Assembly (NCBI GenBank): GCA_958428545.1
Contig: CAUAGM010000015.1
Coordinates: forward strand, 1 to 23,268
Source: an uncultured Arcanobacterium sp.
GTDB taxonomy: Bacteria; Actinomycetota; Actinomycetes; Actinomycetales; Actinomycetaceae
Direction of reading: 5' to 3'
Length of the DNA stretch: 23,268 nt
The notes under the pieces were generated by a model. That model made no database searches and was not told the DNA's origin. It worked only from the letters and a program-made list of their open reading frames with translations. Below are positions 1-8,561 of this stretch, one piece after another (positions within the stretch are counted from its first letter, which is position 1; every line of letters begins with the position of its first letter). The translations under genes and the position numbers were made by a program.

Positions 1-27
1 GTAATGTAAGGCTGGATAAGTAACAAT

Positions 28-42
28 CGCCTTGCAAAGGCG
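28..42 (-). terminator. Short hairpin just after guaA
   Basis: A perfect 6-bp inverted repeat (CGCCTT / AAGGCG, 3-nt loop) lies a few bases past the guaA stop. In the guaA transcript it is followed by GATTGTTAC, which is poor in U, so it is only a weak candidate for an intrinsic terminator or a 3' end stabiliser. Confidence 0.35.
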
Positions 43-46
43 TAAA

Positions 47-1627
47 TTATTCCCACTCAATCGTCCCTGGCGGCTTGCTTGTGCAGTCGAGCACTACTCG
101 GTTAATTTCGCGCACTTCGTTAGTGATGCGGTTGGAAATTTTTGCGATCACATCATAGGGCACGCGGCTCCAATCAGCACTCATCGCATCTTCACTACTT
201 ACTGGACGAAGCACAACGGGGTGCCCATACGTACGCCCGTCTCCTTGCACACCCACCGAACGTACATCAGCCAGCAGTACCACAGGGCACTGCCAAATAT
301 CGCGATCCAGCCCAGCAGCAGTCAGCTCCTCACGCACGATAGCATCAGCGTCACGCAAAATACGTAGACGCTCCTCAGTAATTTCACCAATAATACGAAT
401 CGCCAAACCAGGCCCAGGGAAGGGCTGGCGCCACACAAGATTCTCAGGAAGCCCCAGCTCCACACCAATCGCACGTACTTCATCTTTAAAGAGATCGCGC
501 AACGGTTCAATCAGCTCAAAATCAAGATCTTCGGGCAAACCACCCACGTTGTGATGACTCTTGATATTTGCTGTGCCGTCTCCTCCGCCAGATTCTACAA
601 CGTCGGGATAGAGTGTGCCCTGCACAAGGAACTTTACTTCTTTGCCTTCTGCGCCTGCACGCGCAACTAGTTCACGCTGCGCTGCTTCAAAGCTTCGAAT
701 AAATTCACGCCCAATAATTTTACGCTTCTGCTCAGGCTCCGAAATGCCAGCGAGCGCCGTCAAGAATCGCTGCGATTCGTCCACAGGCATAATCTTCATG
801 CCGCGCGCAGCAGCATAATCACGAATCACCTGCTCGGCTTCTCCTTTGCGCAGCAAACCATGATCCACAAAAACGCAAGTGAGCTGATCTCCAATTGCTC
901 GATGCACAAGAGCTGCCGCAACAGAAGAATCTACGCCACCAGAAAGTCCACAGATTACCCAAGCATCTCCAACCTGCTCACGAATTGCTGCCACCTGATC
1001 TTCAATAATTGAATCCGCTGCCCAATTTGGCTCTAAACCACAGCCGTCGCGCAAAAATTTTCGGAAAAGTTCGTTGCCGTTCTCTGAATTTCGAGCCTCT
1101 GGATGCCACTGCACACCAAAGAGCTTGCGCTCCTTATCTTCGAATGCCGCAACTGGAGCACCGGGCGTGCATGCCGTCACCGCAAAACCTTCAGGTGCTC
1201 GATGTACGGCATCTCCGTGGCTCATCCACACGTTTTTCGGAGTTTCTTCGCCGCTCATCAGCACACACTCATCTGCTGAATGCTGAAGTTCTGCTTGCGT
1301 TGCCCCAAACTCGCTTGTGCCAGTTTTTGCTACCTCGCCTCCAAGAGCCTGAGCCATCTGCTGAAAGCCGTAGCAAATACCCAACACTGGAACTCCTGCT
1401 TCAAGAAGGGCTGGATCAAGCACAGGAGATCCCGGCTCATACACTGATGAGGGCCCGCCGCTTAAAATAATTGCGCACGGATTTTTTGCCAGAATCTTCT
1501 CAGCGCTAAGTGAATGAGGCACGAGCTCCGAATAATAACCAACATCACGCACACGCCGAGCGATGAGCTGGGCATACTGAGCGCCATTATCTACAACAAT
1601 TACTGGGCGAATATCATCATGAGCCAT
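47..1627 (-). CDS. guaA: GMP synthase (glutamine-hydrolysing)
   Basis: Converts XMP + ATP + glutamine to GMP, the last step of guanine nucleotide synthesis, in the cytosol. The 526-aa product has the family's usual length and both domains. The N-terminal class I glutaminase has nucleophile Cys85 in GICYG and the His175/Glu177 pair in QWHPE. The ATP pyrophosphatase domain has the PP-loop SGGVDSS at 229-235, and the C-terminal dimerisation domain ends in KPPGTIEWE, as in GuaA generally. The ATG has no Shine-Dalgarno. A TAGACT box lies exactly 6 nt upstream, so the mRNA may be leaderless with this ATG as its 5' end. It is transcribed alone and the gene downstream lies beyond the window. Nothing is odd in the protein and I am very sure of the identity. 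Confidence 0.97.
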   Translation of the reverse strand: MAHDDIRPVIVVDNGAQYAQLIARRVRDVGYYSELVPHSLSAEKILAKNPCAIILSGGPSSVYEPGSPVLDPALLEAGVPVLGICYGFQQMAQALGGEVAKTGTSEFGATQAELQHSADECVLMSGEETPKNVWMSHGDAVHRAPEGFAVTACTPGAPVAAFEDKERKLFGVQWHPEARNSENGNELFRKFLRDGCGLEPNWAADSIIEDQVAAIREQVGDAWVICGLSGGVDSSVAAALVHRAIGDQLTCVFVDHGLLRKGEAEQVIRDYAAARGMKIMPVDESQRFLTALAGISEPEQKRKIIGREFIRSFEAAQRELVARAGAEGKEVKFLVQGTLYPDVVESGGGDGTANIKSHHNVGGLPEDLDFELIEPLRDLFKDEVRAIGVELGLPENLVWRQPFPGPGLAIRIIGEITEERLRILRDADAIVREELTAAGLDRDIWQCPVVLLADVRSVGVQGDGRTYGHPVVLRPVSSEDAMSADWSRVPYDVIAKISNRITNEVREINRVVLDCTSKPPGTIEWE

Positions 1628-1633
1628 GTATTT

Positions 1634-1639
1634 AGTCTA
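1634..1639 (-). promoter_or_regulatory. Candidate -10 box for leaderless guaA
   Basis: TAGACT on the minus strand, 6 nt from the guaA ATG, fits the TANNNT -10 pattern of actinobacterial leaderless promoters. There is no purine-rich ribosome site between it and the start, and no convincing -35. Confidence 0.45.
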
Positions 1640-1829
1640 ACTCAGGCACTGCTTTTCCTCACAGCTCACAGCCGAGAGGAAGATACGCTCTTTAGTTCAC
1701 AGCCTCATGCACGCCCCTCCCGATGTAGGGTTCGATCATGCATGTCCCATACACAATCCACCATGCCGCTGTATAGGCGCATACTGCATCCCTTACTGAG
1801 AGGCACTAGAAGCAGGAGATCACTTCAGC

Positions 1830-3146
1830 CTATTCCAGCGCGAGGCGCCGCGTAGATTCCACATGAGTCGGCTCGCCAGAAACAGGATCAATAAAATCGA
1901 GCGATTCTGCAAGGAGCTGCAACGGGTAAGTACGCTCTGCAGCCTCCTCCTTCGAAAGAATTTCAGGATAAAGCGGATCTGCATATATCGGCGCACCAAG
2001 CTCTTTCATCGCAACACGCAATTGATGCGTGAAACCCGTGTGCGGATAGAGACGATAGAGCGCAAGCTGCGCATGAACTTTTTCCCCTGCCACTGCTCGC
2101 ACGAATTCTATGTCGGTGATAGCGAGGCTCCCATGTCGCACAGGAGCTTGACGATGCTCGCCATAGTAGCAAAAGCTGGAAGAGCTACCAGCGTCAGCTG
2201 ATGTTTTTTCTTGGGTGACGTCTGTGCTCGTTTCTCGTTCTCGTATTATTTCAACGCGCAGCTGCCCCTCGCGTTTACGTAAAAAGAGTTCGCTGTGCCA
2301 TCGAGAGGGGCACATATCCCCTTGTAAAGCCTTGCGAAAATCATCATGCACATCAGCGCATACATCGCAGACCAGATAATCACTGCTCGAATCACTGCCC
2401 GCATCGTTGCCTGAATTTTCACCCAGAGCGCCGAAGATATCCTTATGCGGCAAATGCTGATGTGTATTTTCCTTTGGAGTGCTATGCAGATTCCGCAGAT
2501 TACACCCAAGAATCGGGGCAATTGCTCGATACGTTTTGCGCACGTGGCGATCCTGAAACATTTTCTGATAGGCGCCACGCCACTGCGGATCTTTCACAAG
2601 AAGAAGCAAGCCAGCAGTTTCTAAATCAAGCCGATGAGCAGCCACTATTAGATCGTTTGCAAATTGGCGGCGAGCTGCAACAAGAACCGTTTGTGCCACA
2701 TGAGACCCCTTAGGCACTGAAGCCATGCCATGCGGTTTATCTACCACGATATAGCGTTCGTTTTCGGCTACGATTGGTAAAATAATTGGCTCTTCAGGTT
2801 CATCGAGCACAGGGCGAAACACCCATATCCTCTCCCCTGGCTGGTATGGATCATCTCGTCGAAGAGGGATGTTATGCCCTGCAAGCACGTCTGCGCGATC
2901 AAGAAGCTCCAGCCCCTGCGATCCGAAACGTTCCTCAAACCATTGCCCCATCGTCACCCACGGAACGCCAACCTCTGCTTCGCCGTCACGAGAAAAAGGA
3001 AGTCTGAAAGGCGCAGCATTGATTCCATTACGCAGCGGCGGCTGGATTCTGCGCCGTTTTTCACTTCGGCGCACACTCCTGCTTTTTCTTCTGCTGATCA
3101 CCAGTACAACTTTAATGCTTGGCTGCAATAAATACGCATTCTCCAT
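1830..3146 (-). CDS. RluA-family RNA pseudouridine synthase with large internal insertion
   Basis: Predicted to isomerise uridine to pseudouridine in rRNA or tRNA; the target base cannot be read from sequence. The catalytic motif HRLDLETAG gives the nucleophilic Asp at about residue 174, counting from the chosen start. It is preceded by VVDKPHGMASVPKG and followed by KTYRAI and, late in the protein, PHTGFTHQLRVAM and GAPIYADPLYP, all hallmarks of the family. A degenerate S4-like segment lies at about 60-110. The product is about 438 aa, against roughly 300-330 for actinobacterial relatives. The excess is a hydrophilic Ser/Asp/His-rich insertion between about 214 and 285, plus a second spacer near 305-330. 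The ATG at 3146 is preceded by GGTGG at a 5-nt spacing. The frame is open to 3227 upstream and a GTG a little downstream is also possible, so the start is uncertain. It is divergent from pta. Confidence 0.88.
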   Translation of the reverse strand: MENAYLLQPSIKVVLVISRRKSRSVRRSEKRRRIQPPLRNGINAAPFRLPFSRDGEAEVGVPWVTMGQWFEERFGSQGLELLDRADVLAGHNIPLRRDDPYQPGERIWVFRPVLDEPEEPIILPIVAENERYIVVDKPHGMASVPKGSHVAQTVLVAARRQFANDLIVAAHRLDLETAGLLLLVKDPQWRGAYQKMFQDRHVRKTYRAIAPILGCNLRNLHSTPKENTHQHLPHKDIFGALGENSGNDAGSDSSSDYLVCDVCADVHDDFRKALQGDMCPSRWHSELFLRKREGQLRVEIIRERETSTDVTQEKTSADAGSSSSFCYYGEHRQAPVRHGSLAITDIEFVRAVAGEKVHAQLALYRLYPHTGFTHQLRVAMKELGAPIYADPLYPEILSKEEAAERTYPLQLLAESLDFIDPVSGEPTHVESTRRLALE

Positions 3147-3260
3147 AGGAACCACCCGCAAGCGGTTTATCGCGCGACGAGCCATGCACTGCCAGACGTG
3201 TCCAGCAAAACATATAAACTCCGCCATTGCAGTTCTAGATTTCTAGCGAACGTGAGAGAC

Positions 3261-3278
3261 TATAAGTAAACGTATAAA
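3261..3278 (+). promoter_or_regulatory. Candidate pta promoter region (two TATAA boxes)
   Basis: Upstream of the pta GTG are TATAAG (3261-3266) and TATAAA (3273-3278), either of which could be a -10 box. A ribosome site GAGAGGA lies 7-9 nt before the GTG. I see no clear -35 for either box. Confidence 0.35.
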
Positions 3279-3301
3279 ACACGACTCAGAGAGGACGTCT
3301 C

Positions 3302-4933
3302 GTGACGAAAAGTTTGTATTTCACCGCAGCAGAAGGAAACGTCGGCACCCGATCTGCAGCACACGCCTGCATAGAGGTTTTGCGTGAACGATATGAAAAA
3401 TTGGGAGTATTTCGCGCATTTACCAACGGTTCTATCGAAAGTGACGAAAGTTTTCGCGAACTTCTCGTTGCGGCAGGCAATGAAGACGATCTTCAGCGAG
3501 CTTGGGGAACGACCCGCCAAGAATATGTAGCTGATGAAGACGCTTCGATGGTAACTCTCGTCAAACGCTACACAGATTACGCCAAAGACTACGACGCAGT
3601 ACTTATTATCGGCTTGCTCGACTGCGATCCAATCTATCCTGGATTACTTGCTCGAGCTGGACGCACCGCCGCCAATCTAGGCACAACTGTGCTCCCTATT
3701 ATCTCAGGTGCGCTGCGAGGCACACGAGATATCGAATCCATTTCACATCTTGCAATTCATGAAATTTCTCATCAGCATGCTCCCGTTTCTGCCATGCTGA
3801 TCACTGCAGCTTCTCACGAATTGATCGAGGTGCTTCCATGCGAAGGCTCCCACAGCTCCATTATCACGTTTGCAGATGGCACAGCGCCTAAACTTTCAGA
3901 AAGCGATAAAAATATTCTTATTTCTGCGATGGAACATGGCTCCAACGTCATCACGCCGCTAAGCTTCACAGCAAGTTTGATTGAGCGAGCACGAGCAAAT
4001 CGCAAGCGTATCGTCCTTCCCGAAAGCAACGACGACCGCGTGCTCCTCGCCGCCGCTGAACTGCTGGAACGTGAAGTCGCCGATATTATTTTGCTTGGCG
4101 ATGCCGCCACTATCGCTGCTCGGGCAGACGAACTTAGCATTAACCTCGGTGCGGCAGAAATAATCAGCCCAGAAGATCCTGAACTGCTGAGCAAATACGC
4201 CGAAAAATTTGCAGAGCTTCGCGCGAAGAAAGGAGTCACCTACGAGCAAGCCTTGGAGAAGGTCAAGGATATTTCATATTTCGGCACGATGATGGTCTAT
4301 ATGGGTGACGCCGATGGTATGGTTTCTGGAGCAGCACACACGACGGCACACACAATCGTGCCAAGCTTCCAGACGATTAAGACAAAACTAGGGGTAGATC
4401 TTGTAAGCTCTGCGTTCCTGATGCTGATGGAAGATCGCGTCTATGTGTATGGCGACTGCGCCGTCACCACGAACCCAACGCCAGCAGACCTTGCTTCTAT
4501 CGCAATTTCCTCCGCAGAAACTGCCATACAGTTTGGAGTTGAACCGCGCGTTGCTATGCTCAGCTATTCCACTGGCACATCAGGAAAAGGACCAAGCGTT
4601 GATGCAGTGATCGAAGCGACGGCAATCGCAAAAGAGCGCCGCCCAGACCTACTTATCGAAGGCCCCATCCAGTATGACGCCGCTGTAGACGAAGCAGTCG
4701 CTTCAAAGAAGCTTCCTGGATCACCAGTGGCTGGCAAAGCAACTGTGTTTATTTTCCCCGATCTCAATGCTGGAAACATCGGCTATAAAGCAGTTCAGCG
4801 TTCGAGCGGAGCAGTAGCAGTCGGTCCGCTTCTGCAAGGGCTCAATAAGCCTGTGAACGATCTTTCGCGCGGCGCCCTCGTGGAAGATATCGTCAATACA
4901 GTTGCTATTACGGCAATTCAAGCTCAAAACTAG
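3302..4933 (+). CDS. pta: Phosphate acetyltransferase (short form, no DRTGG domain)
   Basis: Interconverts acetyl-CoA + phosphate and acetyl phosphate + CoA in the cytosol and feeds AckA, its downstream neighbour. Residues 1 to about 205 resemble the N-terminal P-loop-like domain of long Pta proteins (SLYFTAAEGNVGTRS, with GTRS where a classical loop would have GKS/T). From about 220 (RKRIVLPESNDDRVLLAA) to the end is the catalytic PTA/PTB domain, with SYFGTMMVYMG, DGMVSGAAHTTA and SYSTGTSGKGP. At 543 aa it is about 150 shorter than long Pta enzymes of around 700 aa. The regulatory DRTGG domain usually found between the two seems to be missing, not degraded. The GTG start follows GAGAGGACGTCTC. 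The 128-nt gap to ackA has no terminator-like hairpin that I can see, so the two are probably co-transcribed. Confidence 0.95.
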   Translation: MTKSLYFTAAEGNVGTRSAAHACIEVLRERYEKLGVFRAFTNGSIESDESFRELLVAAGNEDDLQRAWGTTRQEYVADEDASMVTLVKRYTDYAKDYDAVLIIGLLDCDPIYPGLLARAGRTAANLGTTVLPIISGALRGTRDIESISHLAIHEISHQHAPVSAMLITAASHELIEVLPCEGSHSSIITFADGTAPKLSESDKNILISAMEHGSNVITPLSFTASLIERARANRKRIVLPESNDDRVLLAAAELLEREVADIILLGDAATIAARADELSINLGAAEIISPEDPELLSKYAEKFAELRAKKGVTYEQALEKVKDISYFGTMMVYMGDADGMVSGAAHTTAHTIVPSFQTIKTKLGVDLVSSAFLMLMEDRVYVYGDCAVTTNPTPADLASIAISSAETAIQFGVEPRVAMLSYSTGTSGKGPSVDAVIEATAIAKERRPDLLIEGPIQYDAAVDEAVASKKLPGSPVAGKATVFIFPDLNAGNIGYKAVQRSSGAVAVGPLLQGLNKPVNDLSRGALVEDIVNTVAITAIQAQN

Positions 4934-5061
4934 GCATATAAGCCCACATAAGAGCTTGAATGCAATGCACCAGCTGAAAGCGCACACAGCATCACATATA
5001 TTTAATTTCATTTTTCCTAGATCATTTCCTCTAGATTTATCAAATAAAAGGAGTAATCTAC

Positions 5062-6237
5062 ATGACAGTCCTCGTGATCAACTCAGGATCCAGCTCAATT
5101 AAATATCAGCTCATAGATCCAGAATCCGGAGAATCAATTGCCAGCGGCCTCGTAGAGCGTATCGGCGAAGAAATCGGGCACTATGCTCATCAATACCAAG
5201 GAACGACCACTGATATCGATGAGCCTATCGCCGATCACAGTGTTGGCTTGCGCAAAGTGATCGAACTATTCAACACTGTTGGTCCGAATCTTGAAGAAGC
5301 ACATATCAAAGCGGTCGGGCACCGCGTGGTGCAGGGCGGTAAATATTTCTCGCGCGCTGAAATCGTCACGCCAGAAGTAGAAGCTAAAATACGTGAGCTT
5401 ATCCCACTCGGTCCGCTCCACAATCCAGCTCACCTCAAAGGGATTGACGTGGCACTTCAGCTCTTTGACGTGCCAAACGTTGCCGTATTCGATACTGCAT
5501 TCTTCCAAGATCTTCCGAACGAATCGGCAACTTACGCACTTGATCGTGAGATTGCCGAGAAATATGAGATCCGCCGCTACGGCGCTCACGGCACGAGCCA
5601 CAAATACGTGAGCGGAAAAGTGAGTGAAATTCTTGGACGTTCTGATCTGAAGCAGATCGTGCTCCATCTGGGCAATGGCGCCTCCGCATCGGCCGTGATC
5701 GGCAAACATGCTTTCGACACTTCTATGGGATTGACACCGCTCGAAGGCTTAATGATGGGCGGGCGTACAGGAGATATCGATCCAGCAGCAGTCTTCCATC
5801 TGCAGCGCGTAGCAGGAATGAGCGTTGATGAAGTGGACGAACTCTTCAACAAGAAGAGCGGTTTGAAAGGCTTGGCAGGCGATAACGATATGCGAGGTGT
5901 GCGCGCCGCTGCCGATACTGGCGATCCTCATGCAATCGAAGCACTCGAGGTGTACGAGCATCGCCTTCTGCGTTATATTGGCGCATACACAGCCGAGATG
6001 GGCGGCGTAGACGTCATTACTTTTACTGCTGGCGTAGGAGAAAACAGCCCGTGGCTGCGTGAAGATATCGCAAAGCGTTTAGCGCCATTCGGTGTGAAAA
6101 TTGATCCAGAGCTCAACGCAGTTCGTTCCAAAGACGCACGAATCATCTCGACTCCCGATTCCAGCGTTATCCTCATGGTAGTTCCAACGAACGAAGAGCT
6201 CGCTATTGCCCGTGAATCAATGGAGGTAATCTCTTAG
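5062..6237 (+). CDS. ackA: Acetate kinase
   Basis: Transfers the phosphoryl group of acetyl phosphate to ADP, giving acetate and ATP. With pta it makes a substrate-level phosphorylation module. The 391-aa product covers the whole acetokinase family: NSGSSSIKYQL at 6-16, GHRVVQGG near 92-99, FDTAFFQDLP near 146, HGTSHKYV near 176, HLGNGAS near 204, GGRTGDIDP near 237 and FTAGVGENSP near 320. The ATG is preceded by AAAAGGAG at a good distance. It is the second gene after pta and its transcript meets a strong hairpin about 110 nt past the stop. Nothing is unusual in the protein. Confidence 0.97.
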   Translation: MTVLVINSGSSSIKYQLIDPESGESIASGLVERIGEEIGHYAHQYQGTTTDIDEPIADHSVGLRKVIELFNTVGPNLEEAHIKAVGHRVVQGGKYFSRAEIVTPEVEAKIRELIPLGPLHNPAHLKGIDVALQLFDVPNVAVFDTAFFQDLPNESATYALDREIAEKYEIRRYGAHGTSHKYVSGKVSEILGRSDLKQIVLHLGNGASASAVIGKHAFDTSMGLTPLEGLMMGGRTGDIDPAAVFHLQRVAGMSVDEVDELFNKKSGLKGLAGDNDMRGVRAAADTGDPHAIEALEVYEHRLLRYIGAYTAEMGGVDVITFTAGVGENSPWLREDIAKRLAPFGVKIDPELNAVRSKDARIISTPDSSVILMVVPTNEELAIARESMEVIS

Positions 6238-6350
6238 CGAGAAAGCTGCGCAGCTACTCTCCTCTCTTTAGGGAGCCTGCTACTGGAGAAAGCAGCTATG
6301 ATTCGGAAAACTGCCATAGTCTGCCAATCTAGGAGCCCAGAAAGAACTGA

Positions 6351-6385
6351 GCGCGGTGTACTGCATACGATACAGTACACCGCGC
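6351..6385. terminator. Bidirectional terminator between ackA and deoC
   Basis: A perfect 13-bp inverted repeat (GCGCGGTGTACTG / CAGTACACCGCGC) with a 9-nt loop stands between the convergent ackA and deoC genes. On the plus strand it is followed by TACTTTATAAAAAATTTT, and on the minus strand by TCAGTTCTTT. It can serve both transcripts. Confidence 0.85.
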
Positions 6386-6414
6386 TACTTTATAAAAAAT
6401 TTTCTGAAGAAAAA

Positions 6415-7077
6415 TTATTCAGGCAATGTATCAAGCACTGCGCGAGATCCAGATAGCCCTAAACGGGTAGCTCCTGCCTCCATCAACGCCAACGCAAATT
6501 CGCCGTCGTGAATGCCGCCCGAAGCCTTCACCTCACAGCTATTTCCGACTGTCTGCTTCATCAACTGAACTGCGTGCACAGAAGCACCCCCAGCTGAGTG
6601 GAATCCTGTAGACGTTTTCACGAAATCAGCATCGACGCTGCACGCAATTTCACACACTTTCACGATTTCTTCATCAGTGAGAGCCGCTGATTCAATAATC
6701 ACTTTCAGCACGGCGTATGGAATCGCCTCACGCACGGCAGCAATATCATATTCAACTGCGTCCCAATCATGCTCTTTTACAAAGCCGATATTTACCACCA
6801 TATCCACTTCATCTGCCCCGCAGGCAACCGCTTGAGCTGCTTCAGCTGCTTTAACACTGCTTGCAACTGCACCGCTTGGGAAACCGCACACCACAGCAAG
6901 TTTCAGATCTGCCACATCGATACTTTCCGGCAACGGAAGCATCGAAGGCGATACACACACCGAATATGTGCCCAGTTCTTTCGCTTCACGCACCAAAGCA
7001 GCTACTTGCTGCGTCGTCGCCTCTGGTTTTAATAAAGTGTGGTCAATAATTCCTGCCACGCTTGCACGATCTACCAT
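6415..7077 (-). CDS. deoC: Deoxyribose-phosphate aldolase
   Basis: Cleaves 2-deoxyribose-5-phosphate to glyceraldehyde-3-phosphate and acetaldehyde, the final step of deoxynucleoside catabolism. The 220-aa product has the class I aldolase barrel with the Schiff-base lysine at 154 in DFVKTSTGF, the second lysine at 184 in EVKASGG, and the proton-relay Asp at 92 in EVDMV. The N-terminal IDHTLLKPEAT is typical. The ATG at 7077 has GAGGAG 7 nt upstream; a longer frame to 7155 has no support. It lies 126 nt past the stop of deoA, and that gap holds a dyad and TAATAT, so it may have its own promoter as well as readthrough. It ends against the terminator shared with ackA. Confidence 0.96.
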   Translation of the reverse strand: MVDRASVAGIIDHTLLKPEATTQQVAALVREAKELGTYSVCVSPSMLPLPESIDVADLKLAVVCGFPSGAVASSVKAAEAAQAVACGADEVDMVVNIGFVKEHDWDAVEYDIAAVREAIPYAVLKVIIESAALTDEEIVKVCEIACSVDADFVKTSTGFHSAGGASVHAVQLMKQTVGNSCEVKASGGIHDGEFALALMEAGATRLGLSGSRAVLDTLPE

Positions 7078-7117
7078 AGTAATCTCCTCACACATATCAT
7101 CTTTACTGTTTATATTA

Positions 7118-7133
7118 GTATGCGCACACATAC
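7118..7133. promoter_or_regulatory. Dyad GTATG-N6-CATAC upstream of deoC
   Basis: This imperfect 16-bp palindrome sits 41-56 nt upstream of the deoC ATG. On the minus strand TAATAT follows it at once, and a CTTGTAT string runs into it. It could be an operator for a nucleoside-responsive regulator; no regulator gene is in the window. Confidence 0.35.
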
Positions 7134-7203
7134 AAGAAATGCCGATACTACTCAAGCATCTCGGCTTACATCACTACGTGTGTGCCCTGCTTCTGCTTGT
7201 ACA

Positions 7204-8496
7204 TCAGCCTTCAATACGATCCAATATGACGCCGCGCGCCGAAGCTGGCGAATCTCCAATAACGATTCCACCTTCGAGAGCTTCCAAAGCTCGGGAAAAA
7301 CGATCTGGCTCATCTGTGTGCAAAGTAAGAAGTTTTTGCCCTTTACGCACATGCTCACCGGGCTTTGCATAAATCTCAACACCTGCCCCTGCTTGGACAG
7401 GCTCTCCTTGCGAGGCGCGCCCAGCACCTAACCTCCAACTAGCCACCCCCACCGCGAGCGCGTCGAGCTTTTGGATAATGCCATCATCGTCTGCCGTGAC
7501 GTCAATCGACTCTTGTGCGTGCACAAGCTCAGCATCAGGATCTCCGCCTTGCCAGCGAATCATCTCACGCCATTTATCCATCGCCCGCCCGTCTTGAAGT
7601 GCCTGCTCAATATCGGCGTCTGGTTGCCCCGCTGCCGTCAGCATTTCGCGAGCAAGAGCTAGAGTCAACTCTACAACGTCACGAGGTCCGCCCCCAGCAA
7701 GCACTTCAACGCTTTCTTCTACTTCGAGAGCGTTGCCTACTTTTAACCCAAGCGGCGTACTCATATCGGTGAGCAGAGCAACCGTCTGCACGCCTGCATC
7801 ACTGCCAAGATCGACCATCGTGCGGGCAAGCTCTCGCGCCTGCTCAAGCTCTTTCATAAAAGCACCAGATCCCACCTTCACGTCTAAAACAAGCGAGTGA
7901 GTACCTTCGGCGATTTTCTTGCTCATAATCGAGGTGGCGATAAGAGGAATACAATCCACTGTTGAGGTGATATCTCGCAGTGCGTAAAGTTTTTTATCTG
8001 CAGGAGCAAGCCCACTTCCAGCAGCGCAGATTACTGCTCCCGGCCCTTCCGTCCCAAGCTGACGCATAATATCGGCATTACTCAGATCTGCCCTCCAGCC
8101 AGGAATGGATTCGAGCTTATCGAGTGTACCTCCAGTATGCCCTAGCCCTCGCCCAGACAGTTGCGGCACAGCCACCCCGTACACAGCAACGAGCGGAGCA
8201 AGAGGAAGCGTAATTTTATCGCCTACGCCTCCAGTTGAATGCTTATCTGCAGTGACGCGCCCTAGCCCAGAGAAATCCATGCGCTCGCCAGAATCAATCA
8301 TCGCCGTCATTAAACGTGAAATTTCGTGACGATTCATACCGTTGAGGAAAATTGCCATAGCTAGCGCACTCATCTGCTCGTCTTTAACGACCCCGCGGGT
8401 ATAGGCATCGATTACCCATGCAATTTCTTCGTCTGTGAGCTGATACCCGTCTCGTTTATGCCTAATGACGTCTACTGCATCAAATTTTTCTGCCAT
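7204..8496 (-). CDS. deoA: Thymidine (pyrimidine-nucleoside) phosphorylase
   Basis: Phosphorolyses thymidine, and possibly uridine and deoxyuridine, to the base and (deoxy)ribose-1-phosphate. The 430-aa product has the family signature SGRGLGHTGGTLDKLES, the phosphate-binding DKHSTGGVGDK, KLYALRDITSTVD and the motif MDVKVGSGAFMK (here LDVKVGSGAFMKELEQAREL). The C-terminal PYNP domain ends in a biotinyl-like fold (GEHVRKGQKLLTLHT). The ATG at 8496 with AAGAAAGAGC before it gives the usual N terminus. A GTG at 8520 behind GAGGG is an alternative adding 8 residues. It directly follows cdd and precedes deoC in the same direction, in a catabolic order (import, deaminate, phosphorolyse, cleave). 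The phosphopentomutase that should join deoA to deoC is not here. Confidence 0.95.
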   Translation of the reverse strand: MAEKFDAVDVIRHKRDGYQLTDEEIAWVIDAYTRGVVKDEQMSALAMAIFLNGMNRHEISRLMTAMIDSGERMDFSGLGRVTADKHSTGGVGDKITLPLAPLVAVYGVAVPQLSGRGLGHTGGTLDKLESIPGWRADLSNADIMRQLGTEGPGAVICAAGSGLAPADKKLYALRDITSTVDCIPLIATSIMSKKIAEGTHSLVLDVKVGSGAFMKELEQARELARTMVDLGSDAGVQTVALLTDMSTPLGLKVGNALEVEESVEVLAGGGPRDVVELTLALAREMLTAAGQPDADIEQALQDGRAMDKWREMIRWQGGDPDAELVHAQESIDVTADDDGIIQKLDALAVGVASWRLGAGRASQGEPVQAGAGVEIYAKPGEHVRKGQKLLTLHTDEPDRFSRALEALEGGIVIGDSPASARGVILDRIEG

Positions 8497-8561
8497 GCTC
8501 TTTCTTTCACTCACTTTCACTCATGCACCCTCACCCCTATCAAGGGTGTATGTTCAACCAG

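Noticed and set aside
1009..1470. A 153-codon open frame on the plus strand inside guaA
   Set aside because: It is antisense to strongly conserved GuaA sequence; its composition is that of a reversed coding strand.
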